Shown here piece by piece: positions 17,202 through 26,851 of a stretch of DNA of 64,000 nt. The position numbers and the translations under genes are program-made. The notes under the pieces were generated by a model. The model made no database searches, was not told the origin of the DNA, and was given only the letters and a program-made list of their open reading frames with translations. The DNA is from Methylophaga sp. 41_12_T18 (GTDB lineage: Bacteria > Pseudomonadota > Gammaproteobacteria > Nitrosococcales > Methylophagaceae), in assembly GCA_002163115.1 (NCBI GenBank), contig MAAI01000005.1:52161-116160 (forward strand), given 5' to 3'. Each line of letters begins with the position of its first letter. Position 1 is the stretch's first letter.

Positions 17202-17220
17202 GCAAATGATAGTGATTTGC
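17202..17220. promoter_or_regulatory. Fur-box-like palindrome upstream of exbB
   Basis: GCAAATGATAGTGATTTGC is an inverted repeat (GCAAAT, seven-base centre, ATTTGC) that matches the 19-bp Fur consensus at 13 positions. It lies 32-50 bases upstream of exbB, where it could cover the promoter of exbB-exbD-exbD-tonB and possibly fecIR. Confidence 0.7.
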
Positions 17221-17371
17221 ATTAACTTTCGCAAAACATTTACACTTAAAAGCTTACCTATCCACCATCACTACCACCCGTAAAGCCATGTTTACTAAGC
17301 TATTTAATACTTTATTACCACCTTGTAGCTATCAGGTGGAATTGGGATGTTCATCACATTCTGCGATGAAT

Positions 17372-18448
17372 TTAGTGCCTCATCAAATGAATAGCAGATG
17401 TTAGCAGTGACATGGTTATACTCTGGCCTTTTTCCAGCTTATTCCTTTCAGCAACATGCTCCGAAACATCCATTTGCACGATCAAGTTATTAGCTTGAGG
17501 GATGGCAGCTAGCACCGTAGTGATGCCACGCAAAGTTAAAATATCGATAATGGTGCCGGAAATTGGGTTTTCATACTCACCTCTAGAAGGCCTAACACGT
17601 TGATGCAAGAGCACCTTTGCTGGAGAAATAGTCCAATTAATAGCTTGCTCACCATAACTAGTCGCTAGCTCACCCAGATCTAATACTGTATCAAACCAAT
17701 GTAGCTGATGACCTGTTGGTGTTGTTACTATTTGGCCTTGGAATAAATTTCTCACATCAACTTGCTTAGCTACAGCAATATTATCTGGCTGGAATAAGAT
17801 CTGTTGTGGTGTGCCTTGTTGCAAGCTTTTACCGTGATGAACCACGACCATCGTGTCAGCTAACATCGCCGCTTCATCTAAATCATGCGTGACTATAATA
17901 ATCGGCATTCTTAACTGCTGACGAAGGCTAATTAATTCAAGATATAACTTACGTCTAGTGACTTTATCAACAGCAGAAAAAGGTTCGTCTAATAATAAAA
18001 CATCCGGTTGTCTAGCTAAAGCACGCGCGATTGCGACGCGTTGCTGCTGGCCACCAGATAATTGTTCCGGATAACGGTTTTCAAGCCCGGTTAAATGAAC
18101 AAGAGCTAATAAATCAGCTACTTTTTCTGGCATATCTTGTTGTTTAGCTAATACTAGCTTTATGTTTTCTGCAACCGTCAGGTGAGGAAACAAGGCGTAG
18201 TTTTGGAACACCATGCCGATACGTCGCTGTTGAGGCGTCAAATCTACTTTAGTTGCCCGATCAAACCAGACGTCATCGTCACACAGTATTGTTCCCTGCC
18301 CAGCCGAATGCAAGCCTGCAATACAGCGTAACACGGTAGATTTACCCGCACCTGATGGGCCAACTAAAGCTAGAATCTCACCATTTTTGCACTCTAGTTC
18401 AACATCAAGTGCTATCGGCTGACTTTGTTGTAGTTTTACTTTCAACAT
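17372..18448 (-). CDS. modC: Molybdate ABC transporter ATP-binding protein
   Basis: 358 residues. Walker A GPSGAGKST at 30-38, Q-loop FQNYALFPH, signature LSGGQQQR at about 131-138, Walker B VLLLDEPFSAVD, and H-loop IVTHDLDEA. The C-terminal part (from about 285, NPISGTIIDILTLRGITTVL) is the Mop/TOBE molybdate-binding domain that distinguishes ModC from other importer ATPases. It is the third gene of modABC, five bases after modB. ATP hydrolysis drives molybdate uptake for molybdenum-cofactor enzymes. Confidence 0.93.
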   Translation of the reverse strand: MLKVKLQQSQPIALDVELECKNGEILALVGPSGAGKSTVLRCIAGLHSAGQGTILCDDDVWFDRATKVDLTPQQRRIGMVFQNYALFPHLTVAENIKLVLAKQQDMPEKVADLLALVHLTGLENRYPEQLSGGQQQRVAIARALARQPDVLLLDEPFSAVDKVTRRKLYLELISLRQQLRMPIIIVTHDLDEAAMLADTMVVVHHGKSLQQGTPQQILFQPDNIAVAKQVDVRNLFQGQIVTTPTGHQLHWFDTVLDLGELATSYGEQAINWTISPAKVLLHQRVRPSRGEYENPISGTIIDILTLRGITTVLAAIPQANNLIVQMDVSEHVAERNKLEKGQSITMSLLTSAIHLMRH

Positions 18449-18453
18449 TGTAA

Positions 18454-19125
18454 TTACAATCGTACTAAACGGCTGCGAGAACGGTTAAACATAAACACCG
18501 CCATGATAGAGACCAGTGCGATAACTAATAAGATCAGTGACATTGACTGTGCTTGGGCAGTATCAAAGGCTAAAACACTGTCATAAATCGCGATAGATAA
18601 GGTACGAGTCTCACCCGCGATATTGCCACCAATCATCAATACCACACCAAACTCACCTAAGGTATGAGCAAAACTTAATACCAGTGCACTCATCACTCCT
18701 GGCAGGGCCAATGGCAGCTCTACTTTAAAAAAAGTTTTCCATTTTGATAGGCCGCTACACCATGCTGCCTCTCGTATTTCTGGGGCGATAGTTTCTAAAG
18801 ATCGTAATATAGGTTGCACAGCAAAGGGCAGACTATAAATCAGTGAGGCAAACCATAAGCCTACAAATGAAAAAGTAAGACTCTGGCCGGTAACAGATTT
18901 AAACAAACCACCAAATAAGCTACTTGAATCTAAACCGACCAATAAAAAATAACCTAATACTGTCGGCGGTAGAACCAAAGGCAAGGTGATAAGGGCTTCT
19001 AAAAATTCACGGCCTATAAATTTAGTGTGAACTAGAAAGTAAGCTAGTGCTAAACCAACCGGTAACAGGCTAAGACTCGTCAGCAATGCGAGCTTGATAG
19101 ACACTTCAAAGGCTTGCCAATCCAT
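18454..19125 (-). CDS. modB: Molybdate ABC transporter permease
   Basis: 223-residue inner-membrane permease with five predicted membrane helices. It carries the ModB-typical stretches LITLPLVLPPTVLGYFLL and the EAA loop EAAWCSGLSKWKTFFKVELP, followed by SFAHTLGEFGVVLMIGGNI, the signature end of ModB. It lies between modA (two bases) and modC (five bases). Confidence 0.95.
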   Translation of the reverse strand: MDWQAFEVSIKLALLTSLSLLPVGLALAYFLVHTKFIGREFLEALITLPLVLPPTVLGYFLLVGLDSSSLFGGLFKSVTGQSLTFSFVGLWFASLIYSLPFAVQPILRSLETIAPEIREAAWCSGLSKWKTFFKVELPLALPGVMSALVLSFAHTLGEFGVVLMIGGNIAGETRTLSIAIYDSVLAFDTAQAQSMSLILLVIALVSIMAVFMFNRSRSRLVRL

Positions 19126-19127
19126 AA

Positions 19128-19877
19128 CTAACTATCACTCTCGACAAGATAGCCATGCTTTATAAGAATTGTGCTCGCTTGTGCTGATTGTAAGAAAGTT
19201 AAAAACTGTGCCGCAGCATCCGAAGCACCTTTTATTAACACCGCATGCTGCGGCAGATGAATATCCAATTTTATAAACCGACCACGTGCCTTTAATTTAG
19301 GCTGAATGACATGTGCATAGGGTACGAAACCAGCCGCTACTGAACTGGACATTGTAAATTGCACCGCTTGCGAGGCACTTTCAGCAGTAAGTAAATGTGT
19401 CTGGATTGCCGGCCAAACTCCAGCTTGCTCTAATGCTAATTTAGCTGCTTGACCATAAGGTGCATGTTGAGGATTGGCTATCACAATCTTAGTTAAGTCC
19501 CCATTATCTAAGGCCACAGCTAATGAGTTTAGATTCATATCTAACTTTAACTTCGAGTGATTAGCCGCATAAAGCGCAAGTTGACCTTGTGCATAAGCAA
19601 CGCTGTCCTGCTCAGTTCTATCTGCTTTATTGAGTCGTTCAATATAGCTTGGGTTAGCTGATAGAAAAATCTCAAATGGGGCATCATGCAATATTTGGCT
19701 AGTCAGTGCTCCCGATGCAGCAAATGAAACAGCTAACTGATGACCCGTTTGATGCTTATACGCTTCTATTAACTCAGGTAATACGTAACGTAAGTTGGTT
19801 GCGGCAGCAACACGAACATCAGCAGCGTAACCCTGCAAGCAGAAAAAACTTAATAATAAAATGGCAACAAAACGCAT
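19128..19877 (-). CDS. modA: Periplasmic molybdate-binding protein
   Basis: 249 residues with a signal peptide (MRFVAILLLSFFCLQGYA, cleavage before ADVRVAAATN). The ModA signatures VAAATNLRYVLPEL, SFAASGALTSQI and FEIFLSANPSYIERL are visible; the SGALT segment provides oxyanion contacts and is followed later by NPQHAPYGQAA and SSVAAGFVPYAHV. It captures molybdate (or tungstate) in the periplasm for ModBC. Being the first gene of the operon, its promoter should lie in the 48-100 bases before pnp's terminator; no ModE-type palindrome was recognised. Confidence 0.93.
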   Translation of the reverse strand: MRFVAILLLSFFCLQGYAADVRVAAATNLRYVLPELIEAYKHQTGHQLAVSFAASGALTSQILHDAPFEIFLSANPSYIERLNKADRTEQDSVAYAQGQLALYAANHSKLKLDMNLNSLAVALDNGDLTKIVIANPQHAPYGQAAKLALEQAGVWPAIQTHLLTAESASQAVQFTMSSSVAAGFVPYAHVIQPKLKARGRFIKLDIHLPQHAVLIKGASDAAAQFLTFLQSAQASTILIKHGYLVESDS

Positions 19878-19924
19878 TCATCGACTCTAAAATAAAACAA
19901 ATTATAACTATAAATAAAACATAC

Positions 19925-19951
19925 AAAAAAGCCCCGATAAACGGGGCTTTT
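19925..19951 (-). terminator. Rho-independent terminator after pnp
   Basis: Stem AAAAGCCCCG / CGGGGCTTTT with a five-base loop, followed on the minus strand by T6. It begins 28 bases beyond the pnp stop and ends the rimP-to-pnp operon ahead of modA. Confidence 0.92.
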
Positions 19952-19978
19952 AAGTGTACTACAGATGAAGAAAGTTAA

Positions 19979-22072
19979 TTAGTCATTAGTTTCTTCGTTA
20001 ACTGCTTTCATGCTTAGGCGAATACGGCCTTGGCGATCAACTTCAAGTACTTTAACTTGAATTGTGTCACCTTCAGTTAGTTTGTCACTCACATTCTCAA
20101 CACGTTCGTCAGAGATTTGTGAAATATGAACTAAACCATCTTTACCAGGTAAGATAGTGACAAATGCACCAAAGTCCATCAACTTAGCAACACGACCTTC
20201 GTAGATTTTACCTACTTCTACGTCAGCAGTGATATCTTCAATGCGGCGTTGTGCTTCTTGGCCGGCATTAAAGTCAGACGAGAAGATCATCACAGTACCA
20301 TCGTCTTGGATATCGATAGTTGCACCCGTTTCTTCAGTCAAGGCACGGATAGTTGCACCACCTTTACCAATCACGTCACGAATCTTGTCAGAATTTATCT
20401 TGATCGTAATAATACGAGGAGCAAATTCAGACATTTCTTGACGGTGTGATGCAAGGTTTGCATTCATTGTTTCAAGAATAGTTAAACGACCATCACGTGC
20501 TTGTGCTAATGCAGTACGCATGATTTCTTCGTTGATACCTTCAATCTTGATATCCATCTGTAAAGCTGTAATACCTTTGTCAGTACCCGCTACTTTAAAG
20601 TCCATATCACCAAGGTGATCTTCATCACCCAAGATATCAGTCAAGACAGCATAACCATTATCTTCTTTGATCAAGCCCATCGCGATACCAGCAACAGGAG
20701 CTTTGATAGGCACACCCGCATCCATTAATGCCAAGCTAGTACCACAAACAGAAGCCATAGATGATGAACCGTTAGACTCAGTAATTTCTGAAACTACACG
20801 AACAACATATGGGAACTCTTCAGCTGAAGGCATGACCGCAGCAATACCACGTTTAGCCAATTTACCGTGACCAATTTCACGACGCTTTGGAGAACCAACA
20901 AAACCAGTTTCACCAACACAGAATGGAGGGAAGTTGTAATGCAACATGAAACGATCACGGTATTCGCCTTCAACCGCATCAATTGTTTGTGCATCACGTT
21001 CAGCACCTAATGTTGCAACGACAATCGCTTGAGTTTCACCACGAGTAAATAATGCAGAACCATGAACACGAGGTAGAACAGTAGTTTCAACAGTTACTTT
21101 ACGAACGGTTGCTGTATCACGACCATCAATACGTGGCTCACCAGCAATGATACGGCCACGTACTAATTCTTTTTCTAGTTTAGCAAATGCACCTTTAACA
21201 TCATCAGCAGATAACTCTGCTTCTTCGCCTGCTAGCGCTTCAATAGCGGCAGTGCGAACTTGACCGAGTTCATCTTGACGAACCATTTTGTCACTAACTA
21301 AGTATGCTTTTTCAATACCTGCATAAGCGTTTGCTTTAACAGCATCGTAGATAGCTGGATCTTTTTCAGGAGCAGTCCAGTCCCAAGCTTCTTTACCCGC
21401 TTCTGCTTTTAATTCGTTAACTAATTTAATCGCAGTTTGTAACTGCTCATGACCAAACATAACTGAACCAAGCATCACTTCTTCAGGTAACTCTGAAGCT
21501 TCAGACTCAACCATTAATACTGCACTGTCAGTACCCGCAACAACTAAGTCCAATTCACTTGTTTGTAATTGTTCTTTGCTTGGATTTAAGACGTAGTTAC
21601 CTTCAATATAACCAACACGAGCGCCTGCGATAGGGCCGTTAAATGGAATACCTGAAATAGCTAAAGCAGCTGAAGCACCAATCATTGCAGGGATATCTGG
21701 GTCGATTGCAGGGTCTAAAGCAATAACCGTTGCAATTACTTGCACTTCATTCAAGAAGCCTTTTGGAAATAAAGGTCGTAATGGTCGATCGATTAAACGA
21801 CATGTTAACGTTTCTTTTTCAGAAGGACGACCTTCACGTTTGAAGAAACCACCAGGAATCTTACCGGCAGAATATGTACGTTCTTGGTAATTAACCGTTA
21901 AAGGAAAGAAGTCTTGGCCTGGTTGAACATTTTTCTTACCAACAACTGTCACCATGACTGACGTTTCGCCTAGGCTGGCAATCACTGCACCGCTTGCTTG
22001 ACGTGCAACTTTTCCTGTTTCAAGACTTAGAATATGATCGCCATATTGAACTGTCTTTTTAATTGAATTCAC
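19979..22072 (-). CDS. pnp: Polyribonucleotide nucleotidyltransferase
   Basis: 697 residues from the GTG at 22072, preceded by AGAAAGGA; this gives [11 protein letters not shown], matching the usual PNPase N terminus. An upstream ATG at 22120 would add 16 residues with no family match. Two RNase PH domains (first with [28 protein letters not shown]; second with [17 protein letters not shown] and [11 protein letters not shown]), an alpha-helical linker, a KH domain ([19 protein letters not shown]) and an S1 domain ([20 protein letters not shown]) are in order. The trimer degrades RNA 3'-5' using phosphate and works in the degradosome. It follows rpsO after a long hairpin, the arrangement that in E. 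coli allows autoregulation by RNase III cleavage. Confidence 0.96.
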   Translation of the reverse strand: MNSIKKTVQYGDHILSLETGKVARQASGAVIASLGETSVMVTVVGKKNVQPGQDFFPLTVNYQERTYSAGKIPGGFFKREGRPSEKETLTCRLIDRPLRPLFPKGFLNEVQVIATVIALDPAIDPDIPAMIGASAALAISGIPFNGPIAGARVGYIEGNYVLNPSKEQLQTSELDLVVAGTDSAVLMVESEASELPEEVMLGSVMFGHEQLQTAIKLVNELKAEAGKEAWDWTAPEKDPAIYDAVKANAYAGIEKAYLVSDKMVRQDELGQVRTAAIEALAGEEAELSADDVKGAFAKLEKELVRGRIIAGEPRIDGRDTATVRKVTVETTVLPRVHGSALFTRGETQAIVVATLGAERDAQTIDAVEGEYRDRFMLHYNFPPFCVGETGFVGSPKRREIGHGKLAKRGIAAVMPSAEEFPYVVRVVSEITESNGSSSMASVCGTSLALMDAGVPIKAPVAGIAMGLIKEDNGYAVLTDILGDEDHLGDMDFKVAGTDKGITALQMDIKIEGINEEIMRTALAQARDGRLTILETMNANLASHRQEMSEFAPRIITIKINSDKIRDVIGKGGATIRALTEETGATIDIQDDGTVMIFSSDFNAGQEAQRRIEDITADVEVGKIYEGRVAKLMDFGAFVTILPGKDGLVHISQISDERVENVSDKLTEGDTIQVKVLEVDRQGRIRLSMKAVNEETND

Positions 22073-22143
22073 TAGTTCTGTTCCTTTCTCTGGACTGACA
22101 TTTGCCATGAACATATTCACGGCTAAAAATTAAAATTTTAAAC

Positions 22144-22184
22144 AAATATGCCCCTGAAACAATAGAAGTTTCAGGGGCATATTT
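22144..22184 (-). terminator. 17-bp hairpin between rpsO and pnp
   Basis: A perfect 17-bp stem (AAATATGCCCCTGAAAC and its complement) with a seven-base loop lies in the 130-base gap. On the minus strand it is followed by GTTTAAAATTTTAATTTTT, a loose U-rich stretch. It may act as a partial terminator for rpsO and as the double-stranded RNase III substrate known from the pnp leader of E. coli. Confidence 0.8.
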
Positions 22185-22252
22185 CAACTACATTTCAATA
22201 ACAATGCCTTTCAGCATCATTGATTGAAAAAAGTGTTTAGTCGACAACAATG

Positions 22253-22522
22253 TTAGCGACGTAAACCTAATTCAGTGATTAAAGCACGGTAACGAGTAAC
22301 ATCTGATTTTTTTAAGTAATCAAGCATTTTACGACGACCACTTACCATTTTTAACAAACCTTGACGTGAGTGATGGTCATGAATGTTTGTCTTGAAGTGA
22401 CCAGACAGGTTAGTAATACGTGCTGTTAACAATGCAATTTGTACTTCTGCAGAACCTGTATCGCCTTCAGTGCGACCGTGTTTAGTAATTATTTCTTGCT
22501 TTTGTTCTAGTGTAATAGACAT
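22253..22522 (-). CDS. rpsO: 30S ribosomal protein S15
   Basis: 89 residues, exactly the family length. Key features are [18 protein letters not shown], the 16S-binding helix [19 protein letters not shown] with the conserved HHSRRGLL-like block, and the ending [13 protein letters not shown]15 binds early to 16S rRNA helices 20-22 and helps form bridge B4. It lies 141 bases downstream of truB, room for its own promoter, and upstream of pnp. Confidence 0.97.
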   Translation of the reverse strand: MSITLEQKQEIITKHGRTEGDTGSAEVQIALLTARITNLSGHFKTNIHDHHSRQGLLKMVSGRRKMLDYLKKSDVTRYRALITELGLRR

Positions 22523-22663
22523 TTAAAACTCCAACTTTTTGCGTAGCTATCTTATATATTAAGCTACTAGTTAAATTCTGGGTTATTTTCGCCAAATGAC
22601 CAAAATACCCAACCCTTCAAAGATGCGGCATTTTACGCAAATTTTCTTATATAAACAAGCGCT

Positions 22664-23593
22664 TTACTGCTCTTCTGCTAAAACAAATACTCGTTTGGGC
22701 GCTACAGTGCCAGTTTCTGACATTTCCCCCAATCCTAAGAACTGTTTATCTAGATCAAACAAACGTACATTTGCGCTTTCAAACTTATCGTCAACTTGTA
22801 CAGCTTGGCCAAATCGTAATGCATTGACCATCTCAGTAGTCAAATCAATAGCAGGCCATTCAGGCAAAGCATCTTCAGTTGGTAGTAAACAGTTATCTAG
22901 CCCCATTAAACCATCTTGTTCAACGATAGACTCTAATTGCTCAATAGAGACCGATTGCGATTGCTGATAACCAGCAACTTCGACTCGTCTGAGCATAGTG
23001 ACATGACCACCACAGCCTAAGGCGTGGCTAATGTCTTCAACTAGAGTTCGAATATAAGTACCTTTACTACATCTTACATCTAAGGTGAATGTATCAACTG
23101 TCGTGGCTAAAACATTGATTTCATATAGGGTTATTTTACGAGATTTCCGTTCAACTTCAATGCCTTGACGTGCTAATTTATACAATGGTTGGCCATTATA
23201 CTTTAGCGCTGAATACATCGGCGGCACTTGCTGCTGCTCACCGATAAAATTGGCAACTAAGGCCACTAATTGCTGTTCAGTAAACTCAGGAACAGGGGTG
23301 GTTTCAATGATTTCCCCATCAGAATCGCCGCTATCGGTGAGTACACCTAATTGACAGGTAACATGATAACGTTTATCTGCATCTAATAAATAAGATGAGA
23401 CTTTGGTTGCTTCGCCTAGACAGATAGGTAATAGACCTGTTGCAAGTGGGTCTAAACTGCCGGTATGGCCTGCTTTTTTTGCATCAAACATGCGTTTAAC
23501 TTGTTGCAATACATGGTTTGAACTTCTGCCAGTAGGTTTATCTACAACGATAATGCCGGTAATGCTCCGGCCTTTTTTATTTCGACGGCCCAT
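22664..23593 (-). CDS. truB: tRNA pseudouridine-55 synthase
   Basis: 309 residues. The catalytic motif AGHTGSLDPLATGLLPI places the nucleophile Asp at residue 48; the conserved KRYHVTCQLG and VRCSKGTYIRTLVEDI stretches follow. A PUA-like C-terminal domain is present (from about 245). It isomerises U55 in the T-loop of tRNAs. The gene sits eight bases after rbfA. Confidence 0.97.
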   Translation of the reverse strand: MGRRNKKGRSITGIIVVDKPTGRSSNHVLQQVKRMFDAKKAGHTGSLDPLATGLLPICLGEATKVSSYLLDADKRYHVTCQLGVLTDSGDSDGEIIETTPVPEFTEQQLVALVANFIGEQQQVPPMYSALKYNGQPLYKLARQGIEVERKSRKITLYEINVLATTVDTFTLDVRCSKGTYIRTLVEDISHALGCGGHVTMLRRVEVAGYQQSQSVSIEQLESIVEQDGLMGLDNCLLPTEDALPEWPAIDLTTEMVNALRFGQAVQVDDKFESANVRLFDLDKQFLGLGEMSETGTVAPKRVFVLAEEQ

Positions 23594-23601
23594 CTAACAG
23601 A

Positions 23602-23973
23602 TTAGTCGTCGGAGTGGCTGGAATTTGCCTTCGCAATTAAGTCATCCATATGAAATCCATGTTCTAGAGATTTATCATATAAAAAACGTAATTCAGGTAT
23701 AGCACGTAATTCAACTCGCTTAGCTAGACCGCGACGTAAGAAACCTGCTGCATGGCTTAGCGCTTGTAGGCACTCTTTAATATCTTGATCTGACTCAAAA
23801 CCGTTTAACCGAGTGATATACACTTTGGCATATTTAAGATCAGACGTTACATCAACACTCGATACCGTCACCATGCCTACGCGTGGATCAGATATCTCAT
23901 GTTGAATCATCTGCGCTAATTCACGCATAACGACTTCACTGATTCTATTTATACGACTAAATTCTCTGGCCAT
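23602..23973 (-). CDS. rbfA: Ribosome-binding factor A
   Basis: 123 residues, one KH-type domain. The conserved pieces are RINRISEVVMRELAQMIQHEI, DPRVGMVTVSSVDVTSDLKYAKVYI and LRRGLAKRVELRAIPELRFLYDKSLEHG. It assists late 30S maturation around helix 44 and is needed at low temperature. It is four bases downstream of infB. Confidence 0.96.
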   Translation of the reverse strand: MAREFSRINRISEVVMRELAQMIQHEISDPRVGMVTVSSVDVTSDLKYAKVYITRLNGFESDQDIKECLQALSHAAGFLRRGLAKRVELRAIPELRFLYDKSLEHGFHMDDLIAKANSSHSDD

Positions 23974-23977
23974 TTTA

Positions 23978-26845
23978 TTACAACGCTGGTTTCATTAATA
24001 CACGCTCATAAACTTCAATTTGGTCACCTGCTTGTACATCAGTGTAATCTTTAACACCGATACCACACTCAACACCAGATTGAACTTCATTAACATCATC
24101 TTTAAAGCGGCGTAACGATTCTAGCTCACCTTCATATATAACAATGTTATCACGTAGGACACGAATTGGATTACTACGTTTAATCGTACCTTCAGTAACC
24201 AAACAACCTGCAATAGCACCAAATTTAGGTGAACGGAACACGTCATCAACACGAGCTAGACCGATAATTTCATCTTTATATACAGGCTCAAGCATGCCAG
24301 TCATTGCGCTGGTAACGACATCTAATAAATCATAAATAATGCTGAAGTATTGAACATCTAAGCCTTTTTCAGCAATAACCTTACGAGCAGCATTATCTGC
24401 ACGTACGTTAAACCCGATCATAATAGCATTTGATGCCGCTGCAAGTTGGGCATCAGTTTCGTTAATACCACCTACACCTGAAGAGACAACTCTTACTTTC
24501 ACTAAGTCAGTAGAAAGTTTTACTAAACCTTGGCTAACAGCTTCAGATGAACCATGTACATCGGCTTTAACAATAACGTTAAGCGTTTTAACATCGCCAC
24601 TTTCCATCTTGCTAAACATTTCATCTAGTTTGGCTGCTTGTTGTTTAGCCATGACTAATTCACGTGCTTTTGTTTTTCTTAAGTTAGCAACTTCACGAGC
24701 CTTACGTTCATCTGGTGCGACTTGTAACTCATCACCTGATGCTGGTGTGCCTGACAATCCTAACAATTCAACTGGTGTAGAAGGTCCGGCACTCGTTAAT
24801 GACTCAGATTGTTCATTAAATAAGGCACGAACACGACCATATTCTTGGCCTACTACAACAATGTCACCTTTATTCAAAGTACCACTTTGCACAAGTATCG
24901 TAACGATCGTACCGCGACCTTTATCTAGACGCGCTTCAATTACAGTACCTTTTGCTGTGCCTGTTGTCGAAGCTTTTAACTCTAACATTTCAGCTTGTAA
25001 TGAAATAGTCTCTAATAAATCATCAATACCTTTACCGGTTAAAGCTGAAACAGGAATAAATGGTACATCGCCCCCCCAATCCTCAGGAATAACATCATGA
25101 TTACCCAACTCTGTTTTCACTCGGTCTGGGTTAGCTTCTTCTTTATCCATTTTATTGACAGCAATAATTAATAAAGAACCCGCTTCTTTTGCGTGCTTAA
25201 CAGCTTCAATCGTTTGTGGCATCACACCATCATCGGCTGCGACCACTAATACAACAATATCAGTGACCTTAGCACCACGTTGACGCATTTCAGTAAAGGC
25301 AGCATGTCCCGGTGTATCTAAGAAAGTTATTTCACCACGGTTTGTTGTTACTTTATAAGCACCAATATGTTGGGTAATACCACCGGCTTCACCTGACGTT
25401 ACTTTAGTATCACGAATGTAATCAAGTAATGATGTTTTACCGTGATCGACATGGCCCATTACGGTTACAACAGGTGCGCGAGTTTCTAATTCACCTTCCT
25501 CTGTTTCAACTGAGGTAAGCAATATTTCAAGTTCATTATCCTGCACAGGCTGAGCAACATGGCCCATTTCTTCAACTAAAATAGTAGCCGTATCTTGGTC
25601 AAGTACCTGGTTAATTGTCGCCATAGTACCTAAGCCCATTAAGGCCTTAATGACTTCTGCCGCTTTAACAGACATACGTAACGCTAAATCAGCAACACTA
25701 ATAGTCTCAGGTATTTCAACAGTATGAATTACTGGAGCTGTCGGTAATGTAAAGCCATGTTCTGTTGAAGTTTCAATTTGTGGTGCACGTCTAGCTCCGC
25801 CGCCTTTTTTCTTCTTCCGACGCCCTGACTTACCTTCCGATACATGAAGTTCTCTACGCGGAGATTTATCATCACGGCGACCACCACCACGACGTGCTGG
25901 TTTATCAGTTGATGCTGGTGTGGCTGGTGTCGCAGTCTTAGTCTTAGCTTCTGTTTCTGCGTCTTTAGCTTTTTTTGCAGCTTTCTTTTGTTTGGCTAGC
26001 TCGTCAGCTTCCGCTTTCACTTTTGCACGTTCTTTTTCAAGAATAGCTTCTTCAGCACGGGCTTTTTTACGTTCTTTTAAAGCACGCTCAGCTTCGACTC
26101 GAGCAAGGTTGGCTGCTCGTCGTCTAGCATCAGCCTCTTCTAATTTTTTATGTGCAATTTGTGAAGCAGTTAACGTTGGTACAACAACTTTTGCTGCTTG
26201 CTTCGTAGATGCTTGTTTCTCACCAGCTGGTTCATTTTGTTTAGCTTGTTCTTTTTGCTTAGCTTCTTCAATCAAGGCTTTTTGCTCTTCTTCTGCAGCT
26301 AGTCGAGCTTCTTCAGCAGCTTGTTGTTCAGCTTCGAGGGCAGTAGCAACAGCAGCAGCTTCACGCTTAGCTTCTTCTGCCTCATTCTGTTTGCGTTGCT
26401 CTTCTTGCTGTTTACGTTCAGCTTCTTCTTTTATTATTTGCTCTTGCTCTAACAGCTCAACCGCAGCATTTTTTGCTAATTCTTCTTGCTGCTTGGCTTG
26501 TTCAGCAGCATCAGCGGTTTCATCTGTCGCATCGGGTTTGACATAAGTTCGCTTCTTGCGTACTTCAACACTGACACTTTTACCGCCACGTCGAGCACTA
26601 CCAGATAACTGTATCTCACTAACCGATTTACGCTTTAAGGTTATTTTCTTAGGTGCCGCTATTGTGCTGTCAGTGGACTTCCCATGACGTTCCTGTAAAT
26701 AGCTAAGCAAGGTTTGCTTTTGCTCTTCAGTAATTTTATCTTCTGACTTAGCGACTTTAATACCCGCTTCATTTAACTGTTCTACTAACCGATCGGCAGT
26801 AATGCCTACTGTTTCGGCCAATTCTTTAACCATAATTTCGCTCAT
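23978..26845 (-). CDS. infB: Translation initiation factor IF-2
   Basis: 955 residues, longer than E. coli IF2 (890). The N-terminal IF2_N motif ([20 protein letters not shown]) is followed by a long highly charged Ala/Glu/Lys/Gln-rich region (about 100-340) that accounts for the extra length, then a second IF2_N segment near 375-420. The GTPase domain starts around residue 463: G1 GHVDHGKT, G3 DTPGHAAF, G4 NKMDK, followed by domains II-IV. IF2 brings initiator fMet-tRNA to the 30S P-site; the initiator tRNA gene heads the same locus. Confidence 0.97.
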   Translation of the reverse strand: MSEIMVKELAETVGITADRLVEQLNEAGIKVAKSEDKITEEQKQTLLSYLQERHGKSTDSTIAAPKKITLKRKSVSEIQLSGSARRGGKSVSVEVRKKRTYVKPDATDETADAAEQAKQQEELAKNAAVELLEQEQIIKEEAERKQQEEQRKQNEAEEAKREAAAVATALEAEQQAAEEARLAAEEEQKALIEEAKQKEQAKQNEPAGEKQASTKQAAKVVVPTLTASQIAHKKLEEADARRRAANLARVEAERALKERKKARAEEAILEKERAKVKAEADELAKQKKAAKKAKDAETEAKTKTATPATPASTDKPARRGGGRRDDKSPRRELHVSEGKSGRRKKKKGGGARRAPQIETSTEHGFTLPTAPVIHTVEIPETISVADLALRMSVKAAEVIKALMGLGTMATINQVLDQDTATILVEEMGHVAQPVQDNELEILLTSVETEEGELETRAPVVTVMGHVDHGKTSLLDYIRDTKVTSGEAGGITQHIGAYKVTTNRGEITFLDTPGHAAFTEMRQRGAKVTDIVVLVVAADDGVMPQTIEAVKHAKEAGSLLIIAVNKMDKEEANPDRVKTELGNHDVIPEDWGGDVPFIPVSALTGKGIDDLLETISLQAEMLELKASTTGTAKGTVIEARLDKGRGTIVTILVQSGTLNKGDIVVVGQEYGRVRALFNEQSESLTSAGPSTPVELLGLSGTPASGDELQVAPDERKAREVANLRKTKARELVMAKQQAAKLDEMFSKMESGDVKTLNVIVKADVHGSSEAVSQGLVKLSTDLVKVRVVSSGVGGINETDAQLAAASNAIMIGFNVRADNAARKVIAEKGLDVQYFSIIYDLLDVVTSAMTGMLEPVYKDEIIGLARVDDVFRSPKFGAIAGCLVTEGTIKRSNPIRVLRDNIVIYEGELESLRRFKDDVNEVQSGVECGIGVKDYTDVQAGDQIEVYERVLMKPAL

Positions 26846-26851
26846 TGGCTA

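Noticed and set aside
17318..17339. CCACCT / AGGTGG stem downstream of modC
   Set aside because: Only six pairs, a ten-base loop and no T tract on either strand; I do not call it a terminator.
25071..25077. Seven-C run in infB
   Set aside because: In an essential gene with conserved reading frame; phase variation there is not plausible.
24609..25100. A 163-residue open frame antisense to the IF2 GTPase domain
   Set aside because: It overlaps a certain gene fully and has no recognisable product.
25920..26546. A 208-residue open frame antisense to infB
   Set aside because: It is Ala/Ser-rich, and comes from reading the low-complexity Glu/Lys/Ala codons of the IF2 N-terminal region in reverse. 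It has no recognisable domain or ribosome site.
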